From Dyadobacter sp. CY347 (GTDB taxonomy: Bacteria; Bacteroidota; Bacteroidia; Cytophagales; Spirosomataceae): DNA of 64,000 nt. Positions 8,093-16,448 of the stretch are shown here, piece by piece. Both the position numbers and the translations under genes were made by a program. Below the pieces are notes generated by a model. That model did not search any database, had not been told where the DNA came from, and saw only the letters and a program-made list of their open reading frames with translations. The DNA lies in assembly GCF_021502655.1 (NCBI RefSeq), contig NZ_JAKFFT010000013.1:1-64000 (forward strand), given 5' to 3'. Every line of letters begins with the position of its first letter. Positions within the stretch are counted from its first letter, which is position 1.

Positions 8093-11000
8093 TTACGAAG
8101 AGATGCTCATTTGCCTGGATACTTGAAGTAGTTTCCCGATTTTCAGTTTCAGTTTTTTAGCTTCAATTGGCTTGGTAATATAGTCATCCATACCAGCATC
8201 GATACATTTTTGGGCTTCTGTTGGATTTGCATTCGAAGTAAAAGCAAGAATGGGGACTCTTGTATCTATTTCACGTGCTCGAATTGCCTTGGTTGCTGTA
8301 TATCCATCCATGATTGGCATCTTTATATCCATTAATACAATATCAAAAGTGCTTTCGGATAGCTTTTGAAGAGCGATTTCGCCGTTGTCGGCAATTGATA
8401 CTTTTACATCACGGATCATTTTTTTCAACGTCTCTTCCGCAACAACCTGATTAAAGAGATTATCTTCGACCAACAACACGTTTAGCCCGGAGGGTAGCTG
8501 CTCCTCGTTTTCGCGCTCATGGTCAGATTCTTGCGCACCAGTACAAATTTCAAATGTCAGGTCGAAACTAAATTCCGTCCCTACCGAAAGTTGGCTCGCG
8601 ACCTTCATCGTTCCACCTTGCTCTTCAACAAGCTTTTTTGCAATGAATAATCCAAGACCGGTCCCTGATTGTTTATTATTTAAATCCTCGTCGATTCGGG
8701 TAAATGTCTCAAAAATATACTCAATTTTATCCTCCGGAATACCTATCCCGGTATCATTTACGCTAAATGTAAGTGTCTCTTTTCCGGCCTTACGAGAATA
8801 TACACTTACCTGGATACGTACGGAACCGTGATCTGTAAATTTTACCGCATTACTGGCCAGGTTCAATAGTATTTGATGCAATCGGATAGGATCTCCAATG
8901 AGTTGCGGACTTACATTCTGATCTACTATGATATCTAGCACGAGACCTTTTTCTTCTGCAATCACATGCAAGATGTAGCTAAGCCTGTTTAGGCGTTCCC
9001 GAATTCGGAACGGTTTATTGACAAAGGAGAACTTACCAGCTTCAATTTTGGAATAGTCTAAAATATCATTGATAATAGTTAGTAAGTTTTCTGACGAATA
9101 CTGAATACCCCGGGCATATTCAAGTTGCTTGGCATTTAATTCTGTGTCAAAGATCAATTGTGACATTCCTAAAATGGCTGTCATTGGCGTGCGGATCTCA
9201 TGGCTCATATTGGCAAAAAATTGCTCTTTATAGCGTGATTTTTTTTCCAGTAATTGTTTCTGCCTCTCAATTTCTTCTTTTTGAACTTGGATTTCAGCAG
9301 TACGGATAGCTACTTTCTGTTCTTGCTTTTCATATAGTATGGCATTTTCGATTGAGACAGCGATTTGCCCAGATAGTAGTTTTAATAGCTGTGTGCGCTC
9401 ATAAGTAAAAACCGCAGTGGCTAGGTTATTTTCCAAATATAGTACACCAAGTACCTTACCTTGATTTAAGGCCGGAATACATAGTAAAGACCGAACCCCT
9501 CTGGAAATGATCACTTGGTCCTTCTTGAATTGCTCACTTTCCAGTGCATCATAAAGCACAACATCTTTCTGGGTTTGAAAAACATGGTCAATGATGCTAA
9601 TAGGTAATTGATTGGATTGGCTAAGCGGAATTTTTCTGATTTCACTTACTTCCCCGATCACTGAGCGCTGTGCTTCAATGAATAGCTCCCCTCCCCAGTC
9701 AAGGATAAAATAGCCTGATTGAGCACCTGCGTTCTCGATTACAAACTGCATGAGTTTCTCCATCAGCTTGGCAAACACAACTTCACTAGAAATGGCGGTA
9801 GAGGCTTTCATCAAAGTGGATAGATCGAGTGTTGATGCTATGCTATCATGTGAGTCAGAGAAACGAAGCACTGTGGACGTTGTATCAGTATGAGTAATTC
9901 CAGCAAAATTTTCCAGCAATTGCCGTTCTTTTAATACACACCCCCATTCTTGATAACCCTTTAATGCCGCTTTTAAGTAAATAATAGCTGTCTGTACTTT
10001 GTTCTTTTTAAGCCAGTATAAACCACACAATTCATTGGCTATTGCGGCTTCATGTGGATGGTCATTTTCAATGGCAGTTTGTATTGCTGTATCATACCGA
10101 TCAATCGCCATCTCGCTTTTCCCTCTACAAGCAAAAATCTCGGCTTCAAGCAATTGAAACCTGTGTAAAAAATTTATCGGAACCTGACTTGCTAATTTTT
10201 TCAGGTCACGGGCCTGCTCACAAGCTATCATTAAATATCTTCGATTGCCACTTTTTTTATACATAGCCGTGTTCAACAACCCAATGTAGAAAGTAGATAA
10301 AGGAACAAATAGCCCAAGCGCTTTAGCTTTACCATAAAAAAATTTCGCACGTTGTCCTTCTTCTATTCCCCGCTCATATTGACCCGTTAGATAAGCCAAC
10401 ATCATCTTATATACAAAGGAGACAAACACTCGCGTGTTATCCTTTTGAGCCAGGATTGATGAGAAATTATGTCCTTCGTTGAAGTAAGAGCCGCTAAGAG
10501 CAACAGGATCAGCACTCTCGCCAAGAAGGTTGGAAGCAACCTGGATCAGTGTTTCATTACCGTAGGTTCCGTTGTTTTTTGACAACGCCTTTGGTGGTTG
10601 GTTAAAACGGAGTATTTCGTGTTTTACCCAATGCAAGTTTTTTCCGGATAACAATAAATAAAACGAGTAAGTACTCGAAGCATACGCACAATATTCAAGA
10701 TCACCCATCTCAATGCCTCTTTGATAGCATTTCCTTAACGAATCGAGCGAATTTTTAAAATGTTCGCCTGATGGCCTGTTAACAATATTGTAAACCAGAA
10801 CAGTCCTGTTCAAGCCTGCCCCTGCCTGATCTGCCAACTTTAGGGCAAGATTACCATACCGGTACGATAAATCATGATTTGCCTCGATAGCATTGACAAT
10901 AGCCCCATACGTTGCAAGTGCAATTGCCGACTCTGATGTAATCCCAAACCGCAGAGACAACTCCACCATTTTGATCACCATAAGCGTATATAAAATTTGA

Positions 11001-13735
11001 CTATTTTCAAAAACAGTAGCAGTAATCATTTGTAGTACCCTCATAGCAGCCAGTGCTCTCGGGTCACTCATCTTATGTAATTCTGCTATGTCTTCTACTT
11101 TTTTACCACGTAGTAGCCATTTCGATTTTAGGTAAGCGGAAATCACATGAAGCTTTCCGGGTTTTTCCGGAAAATTAATTTCCAATTCTTTTAGTACCCT
11201 TAGTGAGATGTTAATTGCATTCTTAGGTTCTTCATTAAATATAAGGCATTGGATTTGCACTTGACAAATCTTTATTTTGTCGTCAATTTGGTTTGTAAAT
11301 AGCAGAGCCTCATTAGTTACGCTAAGACATGTGTCTAGATGGCCAGCCAAATAAGCGCTCTCGGCATACAAAAGATGAATTTCAAGCACAAGCAGATAAT
11401 CTATTTGCCAATCCTCTGACATGAGTATTTGTGCTGCTTTCTGAAAATAGGCAAAAGCAACAGAATAGGCTGCCGAGGCTTTTGCCTTCTTTCCAGCATC
11501 TCTATTAAGTTGAGCTATCTGCCGTCTTTCTGACGAGATGCTAAATATTGCTGGATGGTGATTAAAGTGGTTAACTATTTGAAAAAGCTGTCGATCCCGC
11601 TCTGCAATTGTCAATCTTTCCATCAAAAAATAACCGACATTAAGATGTATTTCATCGGCCTCTTTTGATCCAAGCATGTTATATGCAGCTTGCTGAACTT
11701 GATCATGCACAAACCTATATTTGTTCCTTAAGGGGTACTTTCCTGCTCCACTATCAGCGACAGATATTGTAAGCAAATTTTCGACCACTGCCTGGCGTAG
11801 ATCCTCCTCCGTTTCTTGAGGCGTTTTGTCATGCAGCGCTGACAATACCATCAGATCGAATTCTGTACCAATGCAGGAAGCCGTAGTTAGCGCCTTGTAT
11901 GTTGCCTTATCTAAGCCGTTTATTTTAGACGTGAGTAGTTGCTGGGACGATACTAATCGGGTATAACCTGACATTTTTTCCAAGTCCCAAACCCATCTGT
12001 GCATCTTTCGATCATAATAAATCAATTCCTGGTGAAAGAAATCCGTTACTACTTCTAATATAAAATATGGGTTTCCCAAAGTTGCTGACATAATAATCTC
12101 TGCCAATGAACTGACCGCACCTATTGGGGATGAGAGCATATCGGACACCATATGAGCGATATCCGTTTTTTTCAAAGGTGAGAGTACAATCTGTGAAAGC
12201 CTGATGGTTGTCTCCCCTAGTTTTTGAATAGCTATTTTTAAGGGGTGATCATTTGCCACTTCATTATCTCGATAGCTGCCAATTAATAACAGGTTGCTTC
12301 CCTGAACGGAATCGGTAACACGGCTAAGGAAATTAATGCTGGCCAAATCCGACCATTGCAAATCATCCAGAAAAATAACCAGTGGGTGTTCCTTTTTGGT
12401 GAACACATTGATAAAATTAGTGAATACGTTAAAAAACCTATTTTGCGCTTCCACAGGTTCAAGCGGCGCAACTGCCGGCTGCATTCCAATTATTTTTTCT
12501 AGCTCAGGCAGTTCATCAATAATTATCTGACCTAATGATCCAACAGCATCCAAGATGGATTCACGCCAATAGCTTGTATTTTCTGAGGATATTTTACAAA
12601 CGAGTTCTTTAAAGGATTTAATAACACCTTCGAAAGGTATGTCTTGTATATACTGATCAAATTTACCAGACACAAATAGGGCATCCTGAGATACAAGCCT
12701 CTGCTGCACTTCTCGGATTAATGAGGACTTACCAATGCCAGAGTGACCTGATACAAGCAAAAGTTCATTACTATTTTTAACCCTACTAAATATTTCCAAT
12801 ATCTGTGATACTTCCTGTTCTCGACCATATATGCAGTCAGGAACTATAAGTTTTCCTGGTAAATCAGATTTGCCAGCTTGGAATTCGGCGAAATTTGCCC
12901 CAGACAAATGTTGCTTTGCACATATTGCAAGATCAAGGTTAATACCCCTGCTTGTCTGATAACGATCCTCTGGTTTTTTAGCTAATAGTTTCATTGCAAT
13001 TTTGATGAAACTATCAAGCTTGTTAGTGCTAGATATTGCCGGGTTTTCTGGGAGTCGGGCCATATGAGCATGGACAAGCTCATTCGCGTCTGTACCTTCA
13101 AAGGGCAAATGGCCGGTAAAAAGCCGGTAAAAAATTACACCCAGATGGTAATAATTAGAACGATAGTCGATTGGTACGTCTGTCAGGCCACTTTGCTCAG
13201 GTGAGATATAATGAAGTTGAACCTCCTTTTGGCTAACATTACTTCTTTTTTGGTTGTCGCTTTCCAAAACGGCAAACGATAGATCCGAGAGTCTGATCTC
13301 TTTGGTTTCAGGATTAATCAGAAAGTGTGCCGGCCGAAGGTCATGATGAATAATACCGTAATATTGCAACTCTTCTATTATAAGAATGAGCGACTGTGCA
13401 ATAGAAATACACAGCGGCACATCTATCTCTTCGGAAGCTAAAAAACTTTCAAGATTAACTCCGTTAAAATAGCTTAATTCGACAACATGATGACTTTCAG
13501 TGCGGCTTAACTTGTTATAATTTAATATACGGTCAAAGCGATAAAGCTGTGTCCACTCAAATTCTGTTTCTATCTGCTTGTTAGAGCTGCCGATAGCACC
13601 TACAAAAGGCACAATCCTAAGAATGACAGGCTCTGGCGCATTCTCCGGCACAGCCACTAATAGCAGTTTGTCATGCTCTCTATATAGTTCAGAAATAATA
13701 GTGTAATCAGGAAGGTAAACTGTACCGTAGCTCAT
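8093..13735 (-). CDS. Giant hybrid sensor kinase: kinase-like, AAA/TPR, GAF, histidine kinase, receiver
   Basis: 1880 residues, cytoplasmic, no transmembrane segment seen. Order: Ser/Thr-kinase-like domain (about 10-270, HHDLRP at 130-135); AAA-type ATPase (Walker A GHSGIGKS at 330-337, Walker B near VIFLDDLQWSD); a long helical TPR-like region (about 700-1250); GAF domain (about 1290-1450); HisKA with H1512 (SHEIRTP); HATPase (N box NLASNAVKF, GTGLGLFI); receiver with D1803 (VLMDIKMP). This is the known multifunctional kinase/ATPase/histidine-kinase architecture. The kinase-like part has DLS (151-153) where DFG is expected and VILRIV where the VAIK lysine is expected, so it may be a pseudokinase. 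Convergent with the regulator/Hpt pair. TAGATTTG at 13793-13800 on this strand is a possible -7 box. Confidence 0.93.
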   Translation of the reverse strand: MSYGTVYLPDYTIISELYREHDKLLLVAVPENAPEPVILRIVPFVGAIGSSNKQIETEFEWTQLYRFDRILNYNKLSRTESHHVVELSYFNGVNLESFLASEEIDVPLCISIAQSLILIIEELQYYGIIHHDLRPAHFLINPETKEIRLSDLSFAVLESDNQKRSNVSQKEVQLHYISPEQSGLTDVPIDYRSNYYHLGVIFYRLFTGHLPFEGTDANELVHAHMARLPENPAISSTNKLDSFIKIAMKLLAKKPEDRYQTSRGINLDLAICAKQHLSGANFAEFQAGKSDLPGKLIVPDCIYGREQEVSQILEIFSRVKNSNELLLVSGHSGIGKSSLIREVQQRLVSQDALFVSGKFDQYIQDIPFEGVIKSFKELVCKISSENTSYWRESILDAVGSLGQIIIDELPELEKIIGMQPAVAPLEPVEAQNRFFNVFTNFINVFTKKEHPLVIFLDDLQWSDLASINFLSRVTDSVQGSNLLLIGSYRDNEVANDHPLKIAIQKLGETTIRLSQIVLSPLKKTDIAHMVSDMLSSPIGAVSSLAEIIMSATLGNPYFILEVVTDFFHQELIYYDRKMHRWVWDLEKMSGYTRLVSSQQLLTSKINGLDKATYKALTTASCIGTEFDLMVLSALHDKTPQETEEDLRQAVVENLLTISVADSGAGKYPLRNKYRFVHDQVQQAAYNMLGSKEADEIHLNVGYFLMERLTIAERDRQLFQIVNHFNHHPAIFSISSERRQIAQLNRDAGKKAKASAAYSVAFAYFQKAAQILMSEDWQIDYLLVLEIHLLYAESAYLAGHLDTCLSVTNEALLFTNQIDDKIKICQVQIQCLIFNEEPKNAINISLRVLKELEINFPEKPGKLHVISAYLKSKWLLRGKKVEDIAELHKMSDPRALAAMRVLQMITATVFENSQILYTLMVIKMVELSLRFGITSESAIALATYGAIVNAIEANHDLSYRYGNLALKLADQAGAGLNRTVLVYNIVNRPSGEHFKNSLDSLRKCYQRGIEMGDLEYCAYASSTYSFYLLLSGKNLHWVKHEILRFNQPPKALSKNNGTYGNETLIQVASNLLGESADPVALSGSYFNEGHNFSSILAQKDNTRVFVSFVYKMMLAYLTGQYERGIEEGQRAKFFYGKAKALGLFVPLSTFYIGLLNTAMYKKSGNRRYLMIACEQARDLKKLASQVPINFLHRFQLLEAEIFACRGKSEMAIDRYDTAIQTAIENDHPHEAAIANELCGLYWLKKNKVQTAIIYLKAALKGYQEWGCVLKERQLLENFAGITHTDTTSTVLRFSDSHDSIASTLDLSTLMKASTAISSEVVFAKLMEKLMQFVIENAGAQSGYFILDWGGELFIEAQRSVIGEVSEIRKIPLSQSNQLPISIIDHVFQTQKDVVLYDALESEQFKKDQVIISRGVRSLLCIPALNQGKVLGVLYLENNLATAVFTYERTQLLKLLSGQIAVSIENAILYEKQEQKVAIRTAEIQVQKEEIERQKQLLEKKSRYKEQFFANMSHEIRTPMTAILGMSQLIFDTELNAKQLEYARGIQYSSENLLTIINDILDYSKIEAGKFSFVNKPFRIRERLNRLSYILHVIAEEKGLVLDIIVDQNVSPQLIGDPIRLHQILLNLASNAVKFTDHGSVRIQVSVYSRKAGKETLTFSVNDTGIGIPEDKIEYIFETFTRIDEDLNNKQSGTGLGLFIAKKLVEEQGGTMKVASQLSVGTEFSFDLTFEICTGAQESDHERENEEQLPSGLNVLLVEDNLFNQVVAEETLKKMIRDVKVSIADNGEIALQKLSESTFDIVLMDIKMPIMDGYTATKAIRAREIDTRVPILAFTSNANPTEAQKCIDAGMDDYITKPIEAKKLKLKIGKLLQVSRQMSISS

Positions 13736-13810
13736 ACTGTCGTAAATATTCTGTCTCGAAGCATTGTAAAATTAAACTTACGTTACTGATATCAAATCTA
13801 TTAGGACTTA

Positions 13811-13891
13811 TTTTTTTATAAATTTTTATAATTTTTTATATTTTTTAAATACTCGCCTCAACTTTTCATAAAGCATTCAATGTTATATTTG
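13811..13891 (+). promoter_or_regulatory. Phased A/T array promoter (site c)
   Basis: Four consecutive 10-bp blocks at 13811-13850 (three end in TTTTATA, the last in TTTTTTAAAT) precede TATATTTG at 13884-13891. Spacing from TTAA (13845-13848) to the -7 box is 35 nt here instead of the 33 seen at most sites. The monooxygenase ATG follows 29 nt later. Confidence 0.6.
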
Positions 13892-13920
13892 TTATTATCG
13901 AGAACCAATACTGCTGATTA

Positions 13921-15168
13921 ATGAGAAGGATAGCCATCATGGGTGCGGGACAGGCCGGATTATTTCTCGCAATACGACTTATAAAGAGTGGCTATGACGT
14001 CACTGTCATTTCAGAATACTCTGCCGAAGAGCTTTTTAATGGCCCACCTACCGGCGCTACCTATCTTTTTGATGATGCACTACAGCTTGAAAAAGAAATA
14101 GGATTGGACTTGTGGCGTGATACCGCATATCATGCATCGGCATTTCACATTAACCTTGGCACCCCTGGCGGTAATCTGGATTTTGCCATCAGATCCCGAA
14201 CAAGTAAGCCGGGAGCTTCCATAGACCAACGGCTTAAGTTTTACCAATGGATTAAAGTGTTTCAGAAACATGGAGGAAAGTTTATTGTAAGCGATACAAC
14301 CCCTTCTGACTTATTGGGATGCACTTCTCAATTTGATTTAGTCATTATTTCCTCAGGAAAAGGTCCGCTTGCACGTCTTTTCCCAAAAGATGTAGAGCGC
14401 TCCCCACATCAGCAGCCTGCTAGAAAATTGGTTCAGATCCATTTCAACGATTTTGAACAGCCTGGCCATACACGTTTCACCTCTATCACATTTGACGCGA
14501 TAATGGGGGCTGGTGAAGTAATAACCGGACCATTCTATCAGAAAGATGATATTCAATGCGCATTTATGCTAATGGAATGTGTCCCTGGAGGCCCTATGGA
14601 TGTTTTTGATGATTGCAAATCCGCAACTCAAATATTAGAACGTGCAAAGTTGATGATGCAAAGCGTGATACCATGGCGTTATCCCTCTTTAAATAATGCG
14701 TCGGTAATTGATCCGAGTGCATTTTTGAAAGGTTCATTTACCCCCGTCGTCAGAAAGCCGTTTGTAAAACTCAATTCAACTGCTACAGTTATGGGCTTGG
14801 GTGATACAGTCATACTTAATGATCCAATCGTTGGCCAAGGCGGCAACAATGCAATTAAGATGGCTCATGCATATGCCCAAGCTATTATTGAACATGGTGA
14901 TAATATCTTTGATTCTGAATGGATGGAAAGGACTTTCGAAAGTTTTTGGGCCTATTCTCAGCATGTTAACCATTTTTGCGATCTATTTTTATCACCTCCA
15001 GCACATGTTATAGACATCCTTAAAGCAGCTGAACACAATCCAGAAATTGCATTTGATTTTGTTAGTGGCTTTAATCACCCACCTGGCTTATTCCCCTGGC
15101 TTAGTAACCGCGAAACTGCAAGCGATTATTTGGCAAATAAATTGGCCGTATCTGCCTTCGAAATTTAA
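13921..15168 (+). CDS. StyA-like FAD-dependent monooxygenase
   Basis: 415 residues. The N-terminus is a Rossmann FAD-binding fold (IAIMGAGQAGLFLAIRL, GxGxxG at 8-13). The overall pattern (a NGPPTGATYLFDDAL segment near residue 40, a central beta-sheet domain, then LGDTVILNDPIVGQGGNNAIKMAHAYAQAI near 295, where the DP-GQG motif binds the flavin) resembles the styrene/indole monooxygenase oxygenase subunit (StyA). Such enzymes use FADH2 from a separate reductase to epoxidise vinyl-aromatic or indole-like substrates; no StyB reductase gene is seen nearby. Substrate unknown. It has an array promoter close to its start and is followed by a probable terminator, so it is a separate unit from the genes at 15601-18782. 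Confidence 0.8.
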   Translation: MRRIAIMGAGQAGLFLAIRLIKSGYDVTVISEYSAEELFNGPPTGATYLFDDALQLEKEIGLDLWRDTAYHASAFHINLGTPGGNLDFAIRSRTSKPGASIDQRLKFYQWIKVFQKHGGKFIVSDTTPSDLLGCTSQFDLVIISSGKGPLARLFPKDVERSPHQQPARKLVQIHFNDFEQPGHTRFTSITFDAIMGAGEVITGPFYQKDDIQCAFMLMECVPGGPMDVFDDCKSATQILERAKLMMQSVIPWRYPSLNNASVIDPSAFLKGSFTPVVRKPFVKLNSTATVMGLGDTVILNDPIVGQGGNNAIKMAHAYAQAIIEHGDNIFDSEWMERTFESFWAYSQHVNHFCDLFLSPPAHVIDILKAAEHNPEIAFDFVSGFNHPPGLFPWLSNRETASDYLANKLAVSAFEI

Positions 15169-15191
15169 AGTTTTAAACCTATCCTCCTGCC

Positions 15192-15230
15192 AGAGCATGC
15201 TTGCGATCAAGCCTTTCACAAGCATACTCT
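15192..15230. terminator. Hairpin after the monooxygenase gene
   Basis: AGAGCATGCTTG (15192-15203) pairs with CAAGCATACTCT (15219-15230) with one non-Watson-Crick pair and a 15-nt loop, 24 nt after the stop codon. There is no clear T tract, so termination is probable rather than certain. Confidence 0.4.
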
Positions 15231-15420
15231 GCACATAAGTATCAAGCTTGGTCCCATCTCTCATTATTCTTATCTAATTCCAATTTTTTGCTAAGGTCAC
15301 TTTACCTAGCAGGTAACATAGTTGCGATGCTTTCCCTCTCCTTCAAACAAGTATTATTTTTTCACTTTAACTCTTAGAAGAAAGCAACAAGTAATACTAT
15401 TTTATAATAATCCTTTCCAT

Positions 15421-15489
15421 TATTTTAATAATTCTTAATACTTCTTAAGGATTATTTAAAGCCTAGTCTTGTTGGTAAAAGTATTTTTG
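15421..15489 (+). promoter_or_regulatory. Phased A/T array promoter (site d)
   Basis: Four 10-bp blocks at 15421-15460 each contain TTAA or TTTAA. TTAA at 15445-15448 ends exactly 33 nt before TATTTTTG at 15482-15489. The acyltransferase ATG is 112 nt further on. Confidence 0.65.
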
Positions 15490-15600
15490 TAACTCTTAAT
15501 TAACCAAATGATATTTCTACCTGTGTTAAACGCAACAAAAGGCAGGATATTATAAGCTAGCACAAAGAGGTCTGATCACTTAAACATCAACAATCAACTT

Positions 15601-16392
15601 ATGGAATTTGATTTTCAGCAATTGCTTAAAACTTTTGAACTTAGGGAACTCAAAAGTGAAGCCGATCTAATAGACCATTTAACTTTAAGAAGGAAAATAT
15701 ATAAAAACGAATATTCGGATGAGTATCTGGAAAATGAGTACGATTTACTACCAAGTGATTGGAAGGCAAATTTGATAGGAATTTTTTTTCAAGAACAGCA
15801 AATCGCAACTATTAGAGTTGTTAAGAGAAATATTAATACCGCCATTGAAAAGCAGCTGACAATTATAAATCAGAGATTTGGTTTAAAAATTGTTCCGGAT
15901 ACCTCTGATCTACTACCGACTGAATATGCTTTTGATATAGAATCTGAGGAGAACATTGACTTTAAAAGTGCTACTGTAGAACTAAGCAGAGTTGCTGTTT
16001 CAGCGGAATTTCGTGGCCTAGGGCTGTGTAGATTCGCCTTACTGGCAGCCGTAGGAATTTCCATTCTTGATAATTCAAAATATTGTCTCTACTCCTGCTC
16101 CATCGACTCAATCAAATTCCATTCAGATCTAATACCAATGATGAAAGGAATTACGACAAAGCAGAAAACCAATGGTTATCCTGGATTCAAATTCCCTGTT
16201 TCATCGGCGGCTATCCTCTCGGAAATACAACATATCCCACAAGCCCATACTAATCAGGCAATTTTGGCCGGTATCGTTTGCAGGTATGGAATCGGTGTAT
16301 TAGGAAATGATTTTATAGGGAAGCAAAGCCGGTTGTTTCCTGATGACACCATTCATTTCCCTAATAATTATAGATCCTCTAGTCAACAGTGA
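15601..16392 (+). CDS. GNAT-fold acyltransferase, FeeM/LuxI-like
   Basis: 263 residues. The first half (LIDHLTLRRKIYKNEY, then QQIATIRVVKRN) matches the layout of acyl-homoserine-lactone synthases and FeeM-type N-acyl-amino-acid synthases, where an early conserved Arg region is followed by a GNAT core. The core appears as VELSRVAVSAEFRGLGLCRFALLAAVGI (about 122-150), with an R-G-L-G acyl-carrier/CoA-binding turn. I infer transfer of an acyl chain to an amino-group acceptor; the substrate cannot be read from sequence. It is 56 nt upstream of the ThiF-nitroreductase gene, probably one operon. A LuxI-like autoinducer role is possible but no LuxR-type regulator with a DNA-binding domain is adjacent. 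Confidence 0.7.
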   Translation: MEFDFQQLLKTFELRELKSEADLIDHLTLRRKIYKNEYSDEYLENEYDLLPSDWKANLIGIFFQEQQIATIRVVKRNINTAIEKQLTIINQRFGLKIVPDTSDLLPTEYAFDIESEENIDFKSATVELSRVAVSAEFRGLGLCRFALLAAVGISILDNSKYCLYSCSIDSIKFHSDLIPMMKGITTKQKTNGYPGFKFPVSSAAILSEIQHIPQAHTNQAILAGIVCRYGIGVLGNDFIGKQSRLFPDDTIHFPNNYRSSSQQ

Positions 16393-16448
16393 GCAGTATT
16401 ACTTTTTTCAAAATGAAGCAGTTTAAATTATATTCCCGTTAGTACTCT

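Larger units (their letters stand above)
15169..15600. other. Intergenic region between monooxygenase and acyltransferase
   Basis: 432 bp without a gene. It contains the hairpin at 15192-15230 and the phased-array promoter at 15421-15489. Confidence 0.5.
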
